Shown here: one piece after another, positions 26,191 to 33,797 of the stretch | Layout: each line of letters opens with the position of its first letter | Position numbering within the stretch: the first letter of the stretch is position 1 | Assembly (NCBI GenBank): GCA_964369635.1 | Contig: CAYJGN010000006.1 | Coordinates: 1-56,662 of the forward strand | DNA length: 56,662 nucleotides | Direction of reading: 5' to 3' | Source of the DNA: CAYJGN01 sp964369635 | GTDB lineage: Bacteria > Bacillota > Clostridia > Oscillospirales > Ruminococcaceae | Translations under genes and position numbers: made by a program | Notes under the pieces: model-generated | Databases searched by the model: none | Told to the model about the DNA's origin: nothing | What the model saw: only the letters and a program-made list of their open reading frames with translations

Positions 26191-27129
26191 ATGAGCTATA
26201 GAGAACCTGTTGTTTTCGATACCGATCCCGGCATAGATGATTTTTTTGCGATGGTGTTGCTTCATGGCAGCCAGATGTTTGATATTAAGGCAGTAACGCC
26301 TGTTGCTGGAAATCAAAGCTATGATAAGGTTGCGAATAATGCCCGTGATATCGTTGAGTTTTTGGGTATAGATGCATATGTAACACATGGAGCTAAAAAA
26401 CCTTTATTTATTGCCCCTGAGAATGCCGGAGCAGTTCACGGAGAGAGTGGACTCGGTCCATTAAAACTGCCAAAAGCAAAAAAGGACTTTGCAGATATTT
26501 TTGCATGGGATGCTATATATAAAGAAGCAAAAGCGGCAGATGGAAAGCTTCATCTTATAGCAGTAGGCCCGCTAACGAACATAGCGATAACAATACTAAA
26601 ATACCCCGATATCGTAAATATGCTGGGTAAGGTTACCATAATGGGCGGCAGCGCGACGGCGGGAAACCATTCAGCGCATGGTGAATTTAATATCTGGGCT
26701 GACCCTCATGCGGCGGCTATTGTTTTTAGGAGCGGACTTCGCAATATAAAAATGGTGGGGCTAAATGCAGTTGCGCAGATGCAGATAAGACCGGAGATGT
26801 TTAAAGAGGTAACGGATTTCGATTTTAGGGTGCGTGAGGCTGTTGAAGCTGTCTATAACTTCTCGCTTGGAAACTGCGAGAGACGAGGATTTAAAAGCTA
26901 TCCCGGTATGCCTGATGCCGCAACAGTTGCAGCGTTAATCGATCCAGAAATTATGGATTTCACAAGATGCTATATGGACGTTGAGACCAAAAGCAAAACA
27001 AATTTTGGGCGGACTGTTTGCGATATAAATGGCACATGGGGAAAAGAGGCTAATGGCGAAGTTGCTATGAAAGCATATATTGAAAGATACGGTGAATTGC
27101 TCAAAAAATGCTTTGCATTTTATAAGTAA
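26191..27129 (+). CDS. Nucleoside hydrolase 4 (catalytic His replaced by Pro)
   Basis: This 312-residue paralogue resembles gene 2 at its N-terminus (DTDPGIDDFFAMVLL) and keeps AGNQSYDKV, HGESGLGPL and GEFNIWADPHAA. The C-terminal active-site segment reads GMPDAATVAALIDPE, so the position equivalent to the catalytic His of the classical enzymes (His241 in the Crithidia enzyme) is Pro while the metal-binding Asp is kept. It may use a different acid, act on another substrate, or have a non-catalytic role. AGGAGGAG precedes the ATG. Confidence 0.89.
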   Translation: MSYREPVVFDTDPGIDDFFAMVLLHGSQMFDIKAVTPVAGNQSYDKVANNARDIVEFLGIDAYVTHGAKKPLFIAPENAGAVHGESGLGPLKLPKAKKDFADIFAWDAIYKEAKAADGKLHLIAVGPLTNIAITILKYPDIVNMLGKVTIMGGSATAGNHSAHGEFNIWADPHAAAIVFRSGLRNIKMVGLNAVAQMQIRPEMFKEVTDFDFRVREAVEAVYNFSLGNCERRGFKSYPGMPDAATVAALIDPEIMDFTRCYMDVETKSKTNFGRTVCDINGTWGKEANGEVAMKAYIERYGELLKKCFAFYK

Positions 27130-27171
27130 ATCGTATAAAATATAATTAAAAATCACGGAGGAGAAACTAAT

Positions 27172-28122
27172 ATGAAAAAAATACCTATTATAATCGACTG
27201 TGATCCCGGTGTGGATGATGCTTATGCAATAGCGCTTGCAAATTCTTACGAGGGATTTGATATCAAGGCTATAACACCTGTTGCTGGAAACGTTATCTTT
27301 GAGAAGACATCAAGAAACGCTCTTGCACTTGCTGATATTTTAAATATCGACTGTAGAGTTGGACTTGGCGCAAACAGACCACTTGTTAGAGACTATGTAA
27401 GAGAGGCTTCCTCAACTCATGGTGATAGCGGTGTTGGATCGGTTGTTTTCCCAGAAGTTACAAAAAAATATGATGAAAAAGAAGCTTGGGATGTTATTTA
27501 CGAAGAGGCTGTTGCTGCAAACGGCGAACTTATCCTATTTGCTGTTGGACCTCTAACTAATATAGCTAAAGCTGTTGAGAAGTATCCAGATCTTCCGAAA
27601 ATAATAAAGCAGTTTGTTATAATGGGCGGCGGAACATATGGAAACGTTAAGAGCGAGGGTGGAAACAGAAAAGCTGAGTTTAATATCTGGGTAGACCCAC
27701 ATGCGGCAGCGATAGTTTTCGAGAAATTTGAAGTTTATATGGTTGGTTTAAACTCAACCCATTCAGCGGCACTAACATCAGAGGATTTTGATGAGATGGT
27801 AGCTATATGCGAGGGTGGAGATTCATACCTTGTTAAAGAACTATCGAAATTCTCTCAGAATAATGCTTTTGCAAATGGTTCTGACTCAAATGTTATCCAT
27901 GATGCACTTGCAGTTGCAGCTATTATGAATCCTGATGTATTGAGATTTGAAAAACATTATGCTTATGTTGAGGATGATATGGAAGCTGACAATATGGGTG
28001 AGACTGTTTGTGATCTTGATGATACAAGTGGAAAAGAGCCAAATTGCTATGTTGGAATGGAAGCGAATAAAGACCTCTTTAAAGATATGTTAGTTGAGAT
28101 GTGCAAATTTTATAGCAAATAA
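27172..28122 (+). CDS. Nucleoside hydrolase 5
   Basis: This 316-residue paralogue has DCDPGVDDAYAIAL, AGNVIFEKT (Gln of GGNQ replaced by Val), HGDSGVGSV, AEFNIWVDPHAA and VIHDALAVAAIMNPD. Compared with its neighbours it carries about six extra residues (around SEGGNRK) between the Asn and Glu of the ribose-binding loop. The metal and His-Asp set is complete. It is 42 bases from gene 4, the widest gap in the array, and is followed by a clear terminator that ends the unit. Confidence 0.91.
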   Translation: MKKIPIIIDCDPGVDDAYAIALANSYEGFDIKAITPVAGNVIFEKTSRNALALADILNIDCRVGLGANRPLVRDYVREASSTHGDSGVGSVVFPEVTKKYDEKEAWDVIYEEAVAANGELILFAVGPLTNIAKAVEKYPDLPKIIKQFVIMGGGTYGNVKSEGGNRKAEFNIWVDPHAAAIVFEKFEVYMVGLNSTHSAALTSEDFDEMVAICEGGDSYLVKELSKFSQNNAFANGSDSNVIHDALAVAAIMNPDVLRFEKHYAYVEDDMEADNMGETVCDLDDTSGKEPNCYVGMEANKDLFKDMLVEMCKFYSK

Positions 28123-28140
28123 TAAATATAATAAAAAAAC

Positions 28141-28166
28141 AGCGACGTGAAAACGTCGCTATTTTT
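28141..28166. terminator. Bidirectional terminator
   Basis: AGCGACGT and ACGTCGCT form an 8-bp stem closed by a GAAA tetraloop, with As before it and Ts after it. It serves the nucleoside hydrolase array on the plus strand and the GNAT gene on the minus strand. Confidence 0.92.
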
Positions 28167-28167
28167 A

Positions 28168-28683
28168 TTATAAATTTATCCAATATCGCTTTGTTATTCG
28201 GTCGTTATTTTCAACTTCATTTTCAAGAATACCGTTATTTCTTTCAATTGTTTTTGCTGAAGCTATATTATTTTTATCACAGGTGATCAGAACCTTTGTT
28301 ATACCGAGCTTTATGCATTCATCAAGGGCGAGGGAGAGCATTTTAGTAGCAATTCCTTTTCTTCTATGGGCTTTTAAAACGCTATAACCAATATGTCCGC
28401 CAAAATTCAATAGATAATCATTTAGCCGATGGCGGATATCTATCATTCCAAGAAGATTTTCGTTTTCATCGACCGCTAAAAATGTTGTTGCAGGGACAAG
28501 GCCCTCTCGAACAGTTTCCTCAGAGAGGTTATCTGAAAATGCATCAAACCATTCTTCAAAAGTTTCTGCCTTATCAAGCCCTGCGCACCCATCCAAGCTA
28601 TCGCCATTGCGAATAAAGTCGTCTTTGTAATCGAGTATTTGCTGTTTGTCTTTTACTGTCGGTAAAATGAGTTTGATGTTCAT
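28168..28683 (-). CDS. GNAT-family N-acetyltransferase
   Basis: This 171-residue protein has the GNAT acetyl-CoA fold. The core motif A is visible as GYSVLKAHRRKGIATKMLSLAL near residues 100-120, followed by the beta-strand/helix pattern VLITCDKNNIASAKTIERN. It is most like RimJ/RimL-type general acetyltransferases; the acceptor (small molecule, peptide or protein) is unknown. GGAGG lies 7 bases before the ATG. It is a single-gene unit between two terminators. Confidence 0.88.
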   Translation of the reverse strand: MNIKLILPTVKDKQQILDYKDDFIRNGDSLDGCAGLDKAETFEEWFDAFSDNLSEETVREGLVPATTFLAVDENENLLGMIDIRHRLNDYLLNFGGHIGYSVLKAHRRKGIATKMLSLALDECIKLGITKVLITCDKNNIASAKTIERNNGILENEVENNDRITKRYWINL

Positions 28684-28752
28684 TTAAAAACCTCCTTTTA
28701 AAATTATTCGCATATCTTATCATTTATTTAAATGCAAGTCAATAGAAAAAAT

Positions 28753-28793
28753 AAAAAAGACCTCTGTCTTCATTCTGAAAAAGAGGTCTTTTT
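28753..28793. terminator. Terminator downstream of the MGMT-like gene
   Basis: AAAAAGACCTC and GAGGTCTTTTT pair with an 18-base loop. On the minus strand the stem is followed by Ts, so it ends the MATE-MGMT transcript; T runs on both sides may make it bidirectional. Confidence 0.78.
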
Positions 28794-28802
28794 ATCTGTT
28801 TA

Positions 28803-29120
28803 CTAATCGGATATTAGCCAGCCGCTTGATTTTAAATCAACTCGTCCATCGGGTAAAAAATGAACGCCTTCATCTAAAAGAAGCTTCTTTTGTGCATCAA
28901 AGCCACCAAAGGCAAATCCAGTGCATAAACTGCCATCTTTAAATACCACTCGATGACAGGGGATTATACCGGGTTTTGGGTTCTGGTGGAGGGCAAAACC
29001 CACCGCTCTCGAAGCTTTAGGGTTTCCGCAAAGCATTGCAATTGTTCCGTAGTTTGTAACTTTTCCTTTGGGTATCTGCTCAACTATTTCATAAATTTTA
29101 TCATACAATTTTGAAGACAT
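28803..29120 (-). CDS. MGMT-family DNA alkyltransferase-like protein (DNA-binding domain only)
   Basis: This 105-residue protein is equivalent to the C-terminal DNA-binding domain of O6-alkylguanine transferases. It shows IPKGKVTNYGTIAMLCG, ASRAVGFALHQNP and the active-site IIPCHRVV with the alkyl-acceptor Cys retained. The N-terminal domain of full-length Ogt/Ada proteins is absent. Alkyltransferase-like proteins often replace this Cys by Trp, so retention leaves true repair activity possible. It lies 10 bases after the MATE gene and is probably co-transcribed with it. Confidence 0.88.
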   Translation of the reverse strand: MSSKLYDKIYEIVEQIPKGKVTNYGTIAMLCGNPKASRAVGFALHQNPKPGIIPCHRVVFKDGSLCTGFAFGGFDAQKKLLLDEGVHFLPDGRVDLKSSGWLISD

Positions 29121-29130
29121 AGTTTTTTCC

Positions 29131-30534
29131 TTATAGAGATAATTTTATCCATTTAGCACTTGCATATCTGGTTGAAGAGAGGGCAAATCTACAAACCTGG
29201 TCAAACATCATACCGACCCATGCCCCAAAAAGCCCAAGTCCTAAGGGGTAACATAATATGTAAGCGAGTATCGGACGGATAATAGTTATCGATACAAATG
29301 ATATAAAAGCTGTATACCGGGTATCACCAGCGCCGCGAAGGCATCCTGAGAGGATAATATGGTTTATCTGAAGGAGAACAATTAGTCCATTTAAGTTCAT
29401 AATAATTCCGCCGAGATGGATAACATAGCTATCGTCTGAGAATAGATCTATTATTAGTGTTCCGCAGGTTGAGAAGATAATGCATAGTATTATGCAAATA
29501 GGCATTGCTATCCTTTGTGCCGCCTTGCCATAGATAATAGCAAGGTCAGGACGTTTTTCTCCTAAACTGCGTCCAATAAGCGAAGAAGCGGCATTTGAAA
29601 GGCCATCGCCAAATGAAAAGCTGAGAAAGGTTATATTCATAACTATCTGATGAGTTGCGAAATCAAGGGTGCCGAGGTTTGCTATAATCAAGGCAAAGGA
29701 TATAAATCCAATTCTCATACAAATCTGCTCAACGCCTGCAGATAGTGCAACTTTTATGAGGTTACCCATCCCCTCAACTTTAACAAATAGCTTTTCTTTT
29801 AGATTTATGTATAGAAAGTTGTTTTTATTTAAAAGCGAGCCGATTGCAAGTATGCATGCAACGCCACTTCCGATAGTGGTAGCGAGGGCGGCACCAGCGA
29901 TTTCCATTCGAGGAAATCCGAGGTTTCCGCCGATAAGAAGATAGTTTAAAACAACATTTACAAGATTTGCAACAGTATTTGTAATCATAGCGACTTTTGT
30001 GTTTCCAATACCTCGCTGAGCAGCACAGATAACAAGGGTTATAGCATTAAATAAAAATCCTGCGGCAACATATCTAAAGAAGGTTGTGCTCATCGCAAGG
30101 GTGTCTTCGTTAGCACCTGCAAGGCTCATAATTTCTGGTGCAAATATAATTGATATAGCAGATATAGCAATAGCAATAGCAGAGACTGCAAGCAAAACTT
30201 GCTTTAAAATCGCATTTGCCTCTTTCCGCTTACCCTCACCTTTTCGCCTTGAAATAATTGCAAGAACACCCATTGAAGTTGCCATGAAAACAGCAAGTCC
30301 TAAAAATTTTGGTTGAGTTGTAAGCCCGACTGCAGCAATAGCTGCGTCACCAAGTGTTCCGACCATTATAGTATCAACAATAGAAACAAGGCTTAGAAGT
30401 ACCGCTTCCAAAACAGATGGCCATGCTGTTTTAACGGTTTTTAGATAAATATCGCGAGTTTTAGGAATATCCCCAACAGCTTTAACTTTTTTAAGGAAAG
30501 TTGTCGGGTCATATAGACGTTTGATAAATTGCAT
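29131..30534 (-). CDS. MATE-family efflux transporter
   Basis: This 467-residue, 12-helix exporter belongs to the multidrug and toxin extrusion family. Family landmarks are SIVDTIMVGTLGDAAIAAVGL near residues 47-67, its pseudo-symmetric repeat in the second half, and LSGCLRGAGDTRYTAFIS near 390. It exports organic cations or metabolites using Na+ or H+. The upstream region is AT-rich without a convincing promoter. The other MATE gene in this window (33.8-35.2 kb) is clearly divergent in sequence. Confidence 0.92.
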   Translation of the reverse strand: MQFIKRLYDPTTFLKKVKAVGDIPKTRDIYLKTVKTAWPSVLEAVLLSLVSIVDTIMVGTLGDAAIAAVGLTTQPKFLGLAVFMATSMGVLAIISRRKGEGKRKEANAILKQVLLAVSAIAIAISAISIIFAPEIMSLAGANEDTLAMSTTFFRYVAAGFLFNAITLVICAAQRGIGNTKVAMITNTVANLVNVVLNYLLIGGNLGFPRMEIAGAALATTIGSGVACILAIGSLLNKNNFLYINLKEKLFVKVEGMGNLIKVALSAGVEQICMRIGFISFALIIANLGTLDFATHQIVMNITFLSFSFGDGLSNAASSLIGRSLGEKRPDLAIIYGKAAQRIAMPICIILCIIFSTCGTLIIDLFSDDSYVIHLGGIIMNLNGLIVLLQINHIILSGCLRGAGDTRYTAFISFVSITIIRPILAYILCYPLGLGLFGAWVGMMFDQVCRFALSSTRYASAKWIKLSL

Positions 30535-30761
30535 TTAGTCAACTCATTTCATATTTTTAGCATTATTTGCATAATTTAACACTATACCATTATTAGTCAT
30601 CTATCCGACATAGTATAGCGGCGAGAGGGAAGTATAATAAAATTTATAAATATAATTTAATGAGTGTCTTTGCTGATTATAACAGGGTATAGCTAAAAAA
30701 TAATGTTAACTTTAATTATATACCTACATCGCAGTTAAGTCAATTAAATAGAATGCAACAT

Positions 30762-30785
30762 AAAAAAAGTGCGGCTTATAGCCGC
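30762..30785 (-). terminator. Terminator of the DUF1540 gene
   Basis: GCGGCT and AGCCGC form a 6-bp GC-rich stem with a 3-base loop, followed on the minus strand by AC and seven Ts. The 230 bases between this and the MATE start hold no gene that I can see. Confidence 0.82.
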
Positions 30786-30798
30786 AGATATTATTTTG

Positions 30799-30966
30799 CT
30801 AACAACATTCAAAACTCTTGCAATCGGTACACTCTTTTTGGGTAGGGTTTGATTCATGAGTTCCAATTAAAATTTTCGAAAGGCTGCAATAGTTTTGTTC
30901 TGTACAATGGTGTTTGCAGTTATTAACTGTGCATTCTATAGATGAGTTGGCATTTTCAAAATTCAT
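30799..30966 (-). CDS. DUF1540 cysteine-rich mini-protein
   Basis: This 55-residue protein is short enough to be missed by length-filtered gene callers. It carries the DUF1540 pattern: IECTVNNCKHH, then EQNYCSLSKILIG, then KECTDCKSFECC, with eight Cys and a His pair suited to metal binding. Function of the family is unknown; it is common in Clostridia and Bacilli. An AGGAGGAG site lies just upstream of ATG 30966, and a terminator follows. It is downstream of the ZIP metal transporter by 48 bases with no terminator between, so co-expression with metal uptake is likely. Confidence 0.85.
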   Translation of the reverse strand: MNFENANSSIECTVNNCKHHCTEQNYCSLSKILIGTHESNPTQKECTDCKSFECC

Positions 30967-31014
30967 AATATCTACTCCTCCTTCTTGATATTATTCTGGA
31001 TAGATTTTTTTAAA

Positions 31015-31752
31015 TTATCCAAATATATACCCTGTTAGATATATGATAATTATACCAATCATTATAGGGGTTAGAATTATTTTTGGACTATCCTTTAAAG
31101 CTTGCGGCAATAGCTCTTTAAAAGATAGATAAAGCATAACAGATGCGCACAATATAAAAGCAATAGAGAGTATGAGGGGAGTTATATACTCTTTTAGCAT
31201 CTGCATAGCGAGTAGCGCACCAAGAGGCTCTGCGAGGCCAGCAACTAAAGTGTATCCAAAAGCTTTGAGCTTGCTATTTGTTCCCTTATAGACGGGAATA
31301 GCAATGGCTATCCCTTCAGGTATATTGTGCAGTGCAATAGCGAGAGCTATTTGAATTCCCATATTGTAATCAACACTGCCAGACATAAATGTTACGATTC
31401 CTTCTGGGAAATTATGAAGAATAACCCCTATAAATGAAATTAGCCCTATTTTTTTGTAGTCTCGAGCTTTATTATCTCGAAAGATAAAGAAGAAGATTGA
31501 TGTAATTAAAACTATAAGCACTACTACGAAAAAATATGGAAAAATCCCTTGAAATATAGCAGTAGCATGACTTGTTGCCTCAGCTAAAAGCTCAGTTAGC
31601 GAGACAGTTATCATAACGCTTGCACAAAGTAGCAGACAAAAATTGACAGTTTTTTCGGTTTTATTTATTGGCAAAAACAATACAAAAAAACCTATGCAGG
31701 TAGATAGGCCAGCGCCGAGAGATAAGAGAAGAATACTGTTATTAGCGTTCAT
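31015..31752 (-). CDS. ZIP-family divalent metal transporter (ZupT-like)
   Basis: This 245-residue, eight-helix protein moves zinc or related divalent metals into the cytoplasm. The paired metal-site motifs HNFPEG (about residue 112) and HNIPEG (about residue 141) identify the ZupT branch. The usual cytoplasmic His-rich loop is absent. GTGGTGA precedes ATG 31752. The DUF1540 Cys-rich protein follows in the same direction, suggesting a small metal-handling unit. Confidence 0.92.
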   Translation of the reverse strand: MNANNSILLLSLGAGLSTCIGFFVLFLPINKTEKTVNFCLLLCASVMITVSLTELLAEATSHATAIFQGIFPYFFVVVLIVLITSIFFFIFRDNKARDYKKIGLISFIGVILHNFPEGIVTFMSGSVDYNMGIQIALAIALHNIPEGIAIAIPVYKGTNSKLKAFGYTLVAGLAEPLGALLAMQMLKEYITPLILSIAFILCASVMLYLSFKELLPQALKDSPKIILTPIMIGIIIIYLTGYIFG

Positions 31753-31797
31753 TTAAATCACCACAGTAATGACTACTCAAAAAATAAAAAAATATGC

Positions 31798-31825
31798 AAA
31801 AAAATAAACCCCTAAAAGGGGTTTA
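31798..31825 (-). terminator. Terminator after the DUF4364 gene
   Basis: TAAACCCC and GGGGTTTA form an 8-bp stem with a 5-base loop, followed on the minus strand by seven Ts. It separates the MFS-DUF4364 pair from the ZIP gene. Confidence 0.88.
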
Positions 31826-31826
31826 T

Positions 31827-32390
31827 TTATATTTCGTCTCCAAGTAAGAGCTTTATTGAGTTTCGATAAAATTTAAGCGGATCATTTTGGAAACTTGCTT
31901 TAATTATTTCGGCTTGCAAAATATTCGTGACGAAAACCTCAGTTTTAAGTATCGGTGACTCACAGCTTAAAACGCTGCAACGAACTAAAAATCCACCGTG
32001 CACTTTTTTGATAACAACTTTGTTCTCGCTACAAAGTCTTGATCTCGTAACAATATCGACAACACCTTTTAGCGCTTGATCGCGGACTGTTTTAGGGATA
32101 TTAACGGAGAGGTCATGAGCGCTGCGTCTGCCGCTATCTGTTATAGCAAGGAGTGTTCTCTCATTTTCATCGAAAGATTTATCTATGTGTGAGAGTTCAA
32201 TGAGTTGCGAAAGTCCTGATTTTAGCTCAAAGTAGTTGATTAGTTCTCGCTCAGTTATAGCTTCAACTAAATGATCTTCTAAAACCGGAGCATCAAGATT
32301 TGATAAAAGGTAGCATAAAAGTATTTTAATATCAATCTTGTTTGTTAATCCGCCTGCTCTGACTCCGCTTGTGAAAGCGTCAATTTGCAA
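31827..32390 (-). CDS. DUF4364 family protein (TTG start, overlaps the MFS gene)
   Basis: This 187-residue protein contains the DUF4364 pattern GGLTNKIDIKILLCYLLSNL, then ERELINYFELKSGLSQLIEL, which looks like a winged-helix DNA-binding region, followed by a C-terminal sheet domain. Its function is not established; a transcriptional role is an inference from the fold-like pattern. TTG 32390 was chosen because GAGGAGG lies about 7 bases upstream and the family begins close to this point. The gene overlaps the 3' end of the upstream MFS gene by 46 bases in another frame. Confidence 0.8.
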   Translation of the reverse strand: MQIDAFTSGVRAGGLTNKIDIKILLCYLLSNLDAPVLEDHLVEAITERELINYFELKSGLSQLIELSHIDKSFDENERTLLAITDSGRRSAHDLSVNIPKTVRDQALKGVVDIVTRSRLCSENKVVIKKVHGGFLVRCSVLSCESPILKTEVFVTNILQAEIIKASFQNDPLKFYRNSIKLLLGDEI

Positions 32391-33577
32391 CGTTCTTCCT
32401 CCTCTCTTTTCTTCAAGCGTCTGCGATAAATTGTGAAGATTGTAAGTGGTATGAGTGAGCAATAGCCATAGAATATAGTTAATGGGAAACCGGTTGTTGG
32501 GCCAAAATGTTCGTTTGCAAGACCAACTAAATATTGAAGACCAACGGACAATATTCCAGAAAACGACATAGTCATGCTAAGTGCAATAGCTGAGGTGTTT
32601 CTAAATGCATCGGTTATAATAGCTAAGTAACCCGGGAATGTTCCGCCAACAAATATACCTGAAAAAGCAAAAATCCATAATCCGTCTGCGCCAAGGACTA
32701 TACCAATAGTTAGCATTGTTAGCGAGCCTATCATCGAGATATACTCATATCTGATATATCCTATTTTATCGATAATAAAACTACCAACGAGCCTTGATAT
32801 AGTAAAAAATATAAAGAATACAGAAATTATTGAAGCTCCTGTTGCTAATGGATCAACTCCGTATGCATTTTGGAAATGTAGAGGTCCCCATTGAATTACT
32901 GCCATCTCAACATTGCCCATAAATGTTCCAAATAAAGCAAGTAGTGGAATAGCTGGTGTTGAAAAGGCTTGTTTATATGTAAGTGTTTCGAATTTAGTTT
33001 TGCTACCAATTGTTTTGACATCATCTTTGTAAAGGATAGCAAGAACTATTGGAATTATAAATATAACTGAAGTCAGTGGGAAAACATGTCTCCATTCAAA
33101 TCCTAAATCATTAATAAGATACCTACAAACAACGGGTCCTGCAATAGAACCAACGCCGTATGAAAAATGCGTGAAGGTGAGCATTTTACCTGCTCTTTTG
33201 CCAAACCTTGATGCAATACCGTTTAGCGACTGTTGATAGATATTATATGTTACACGAAAGGTAGTAAATCCGACATATGTCATAAAGAAAGTGTCTGTAA
33301 GGCTTATAGCTAAAAGGGAACATACAAACGACAGAAGTCCTGCTAATGCAACAGTTTTAATCGAATATCTCTGCAACAGATATGTTGATAAAAAACCGGA
33401 TAATAGGCCTCCTGCGGAAATCATTGCTACAACAGTACCTTGCATCTGGTCACTTGCACCATACTCATCTTTTATAACAGGAATTAGAATTGTTCTTATA
33501 TTATCGGTAAGACCGAAGAATGCAAGACCTGTGAAAAGAAGCAAGAAAGTTATAATCATGTTTTTTTTGTTATTCAA
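32345..33577 (-). CDS. MFS permease, FucP-like
   Basis: This is a major facilitator of about 410 residues with twelve hydrophobic helices and a central loop. The pattern GLTDNIRTILIPVIKDEYGA near the N-terminus and the repeated glycine-rich helices suggest a symporter of the FucP/oligosaccharide type, though the substrate is unknown. Two starts are possible: ATG 33592 without a visible binding site, or TTG 33577 with GGGGG 8 bases upstream. I favour TTG. The C-terminus is highly charged (KKREEEERCK) and overlaps the DUF4364 start. No promoter was clear in the 200-base upstream gap. Confidence 0.85.
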   Translation of the reverse strand: MNNKKNMIITFLLLFTGLAFFGLTDNIRTILIPVIKDEYGASDQMQGTVVAMISAGGLLSGFLSTYLLQRYSIKTVALAGLLSFVCSLLAISLTDTFFMTYVGFTTFRVTYNIYQQSLNGIASRFGKRAGKMLTFTHFSYGVGSIAGPVVCRYLINDLGFEWRHVFPLTSVIFIIPIVLAILYKDDVKTIGSKTKFETLTYKQAFSTPAIPLLALFGTFMGNVEMAVIQWGPLHFQNAYGVDPLATGASIISVFFIFFTISRLVGSFIIDKIGYIRYEYISMIGSLTMLTIGIVLGADGLWIFAFSGIFVGGTFPGYLAIITDAFRNTSAIALSMTMSFSGILSVGLQYLVGLANEHFGPTTGFPLTIFYGYCSLIPLTIFTIYRRRLKKREEEERCKLTLSQAESEQAD

Positions 33578-33797
33578 AAAAGTTACCCCCATTTTTCAAT
33601 TATTATTAGTTTAATTCAATTTTGCGGACAATTCAATAGTAATTATAGATAAAAACTTAATTTATATAAATCCTCTGCAAACGAGTTGTAAAAACAATAT
33701 ATTTATTTAAGAAAAATTTTCTAAAATCGAAATGATTAGTACAAAAAAAGATGTTTTTTGAAAACAAAATAATTTTTTTGACTAAATTGCATAAAAT

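Noticed and set aside
23389..28122. Assembly duplication of one nucleoside hydrolase gene
   Set aside because: The five genes differ throughout in sequence, length and active-site residues, so they are genuine paralogues.
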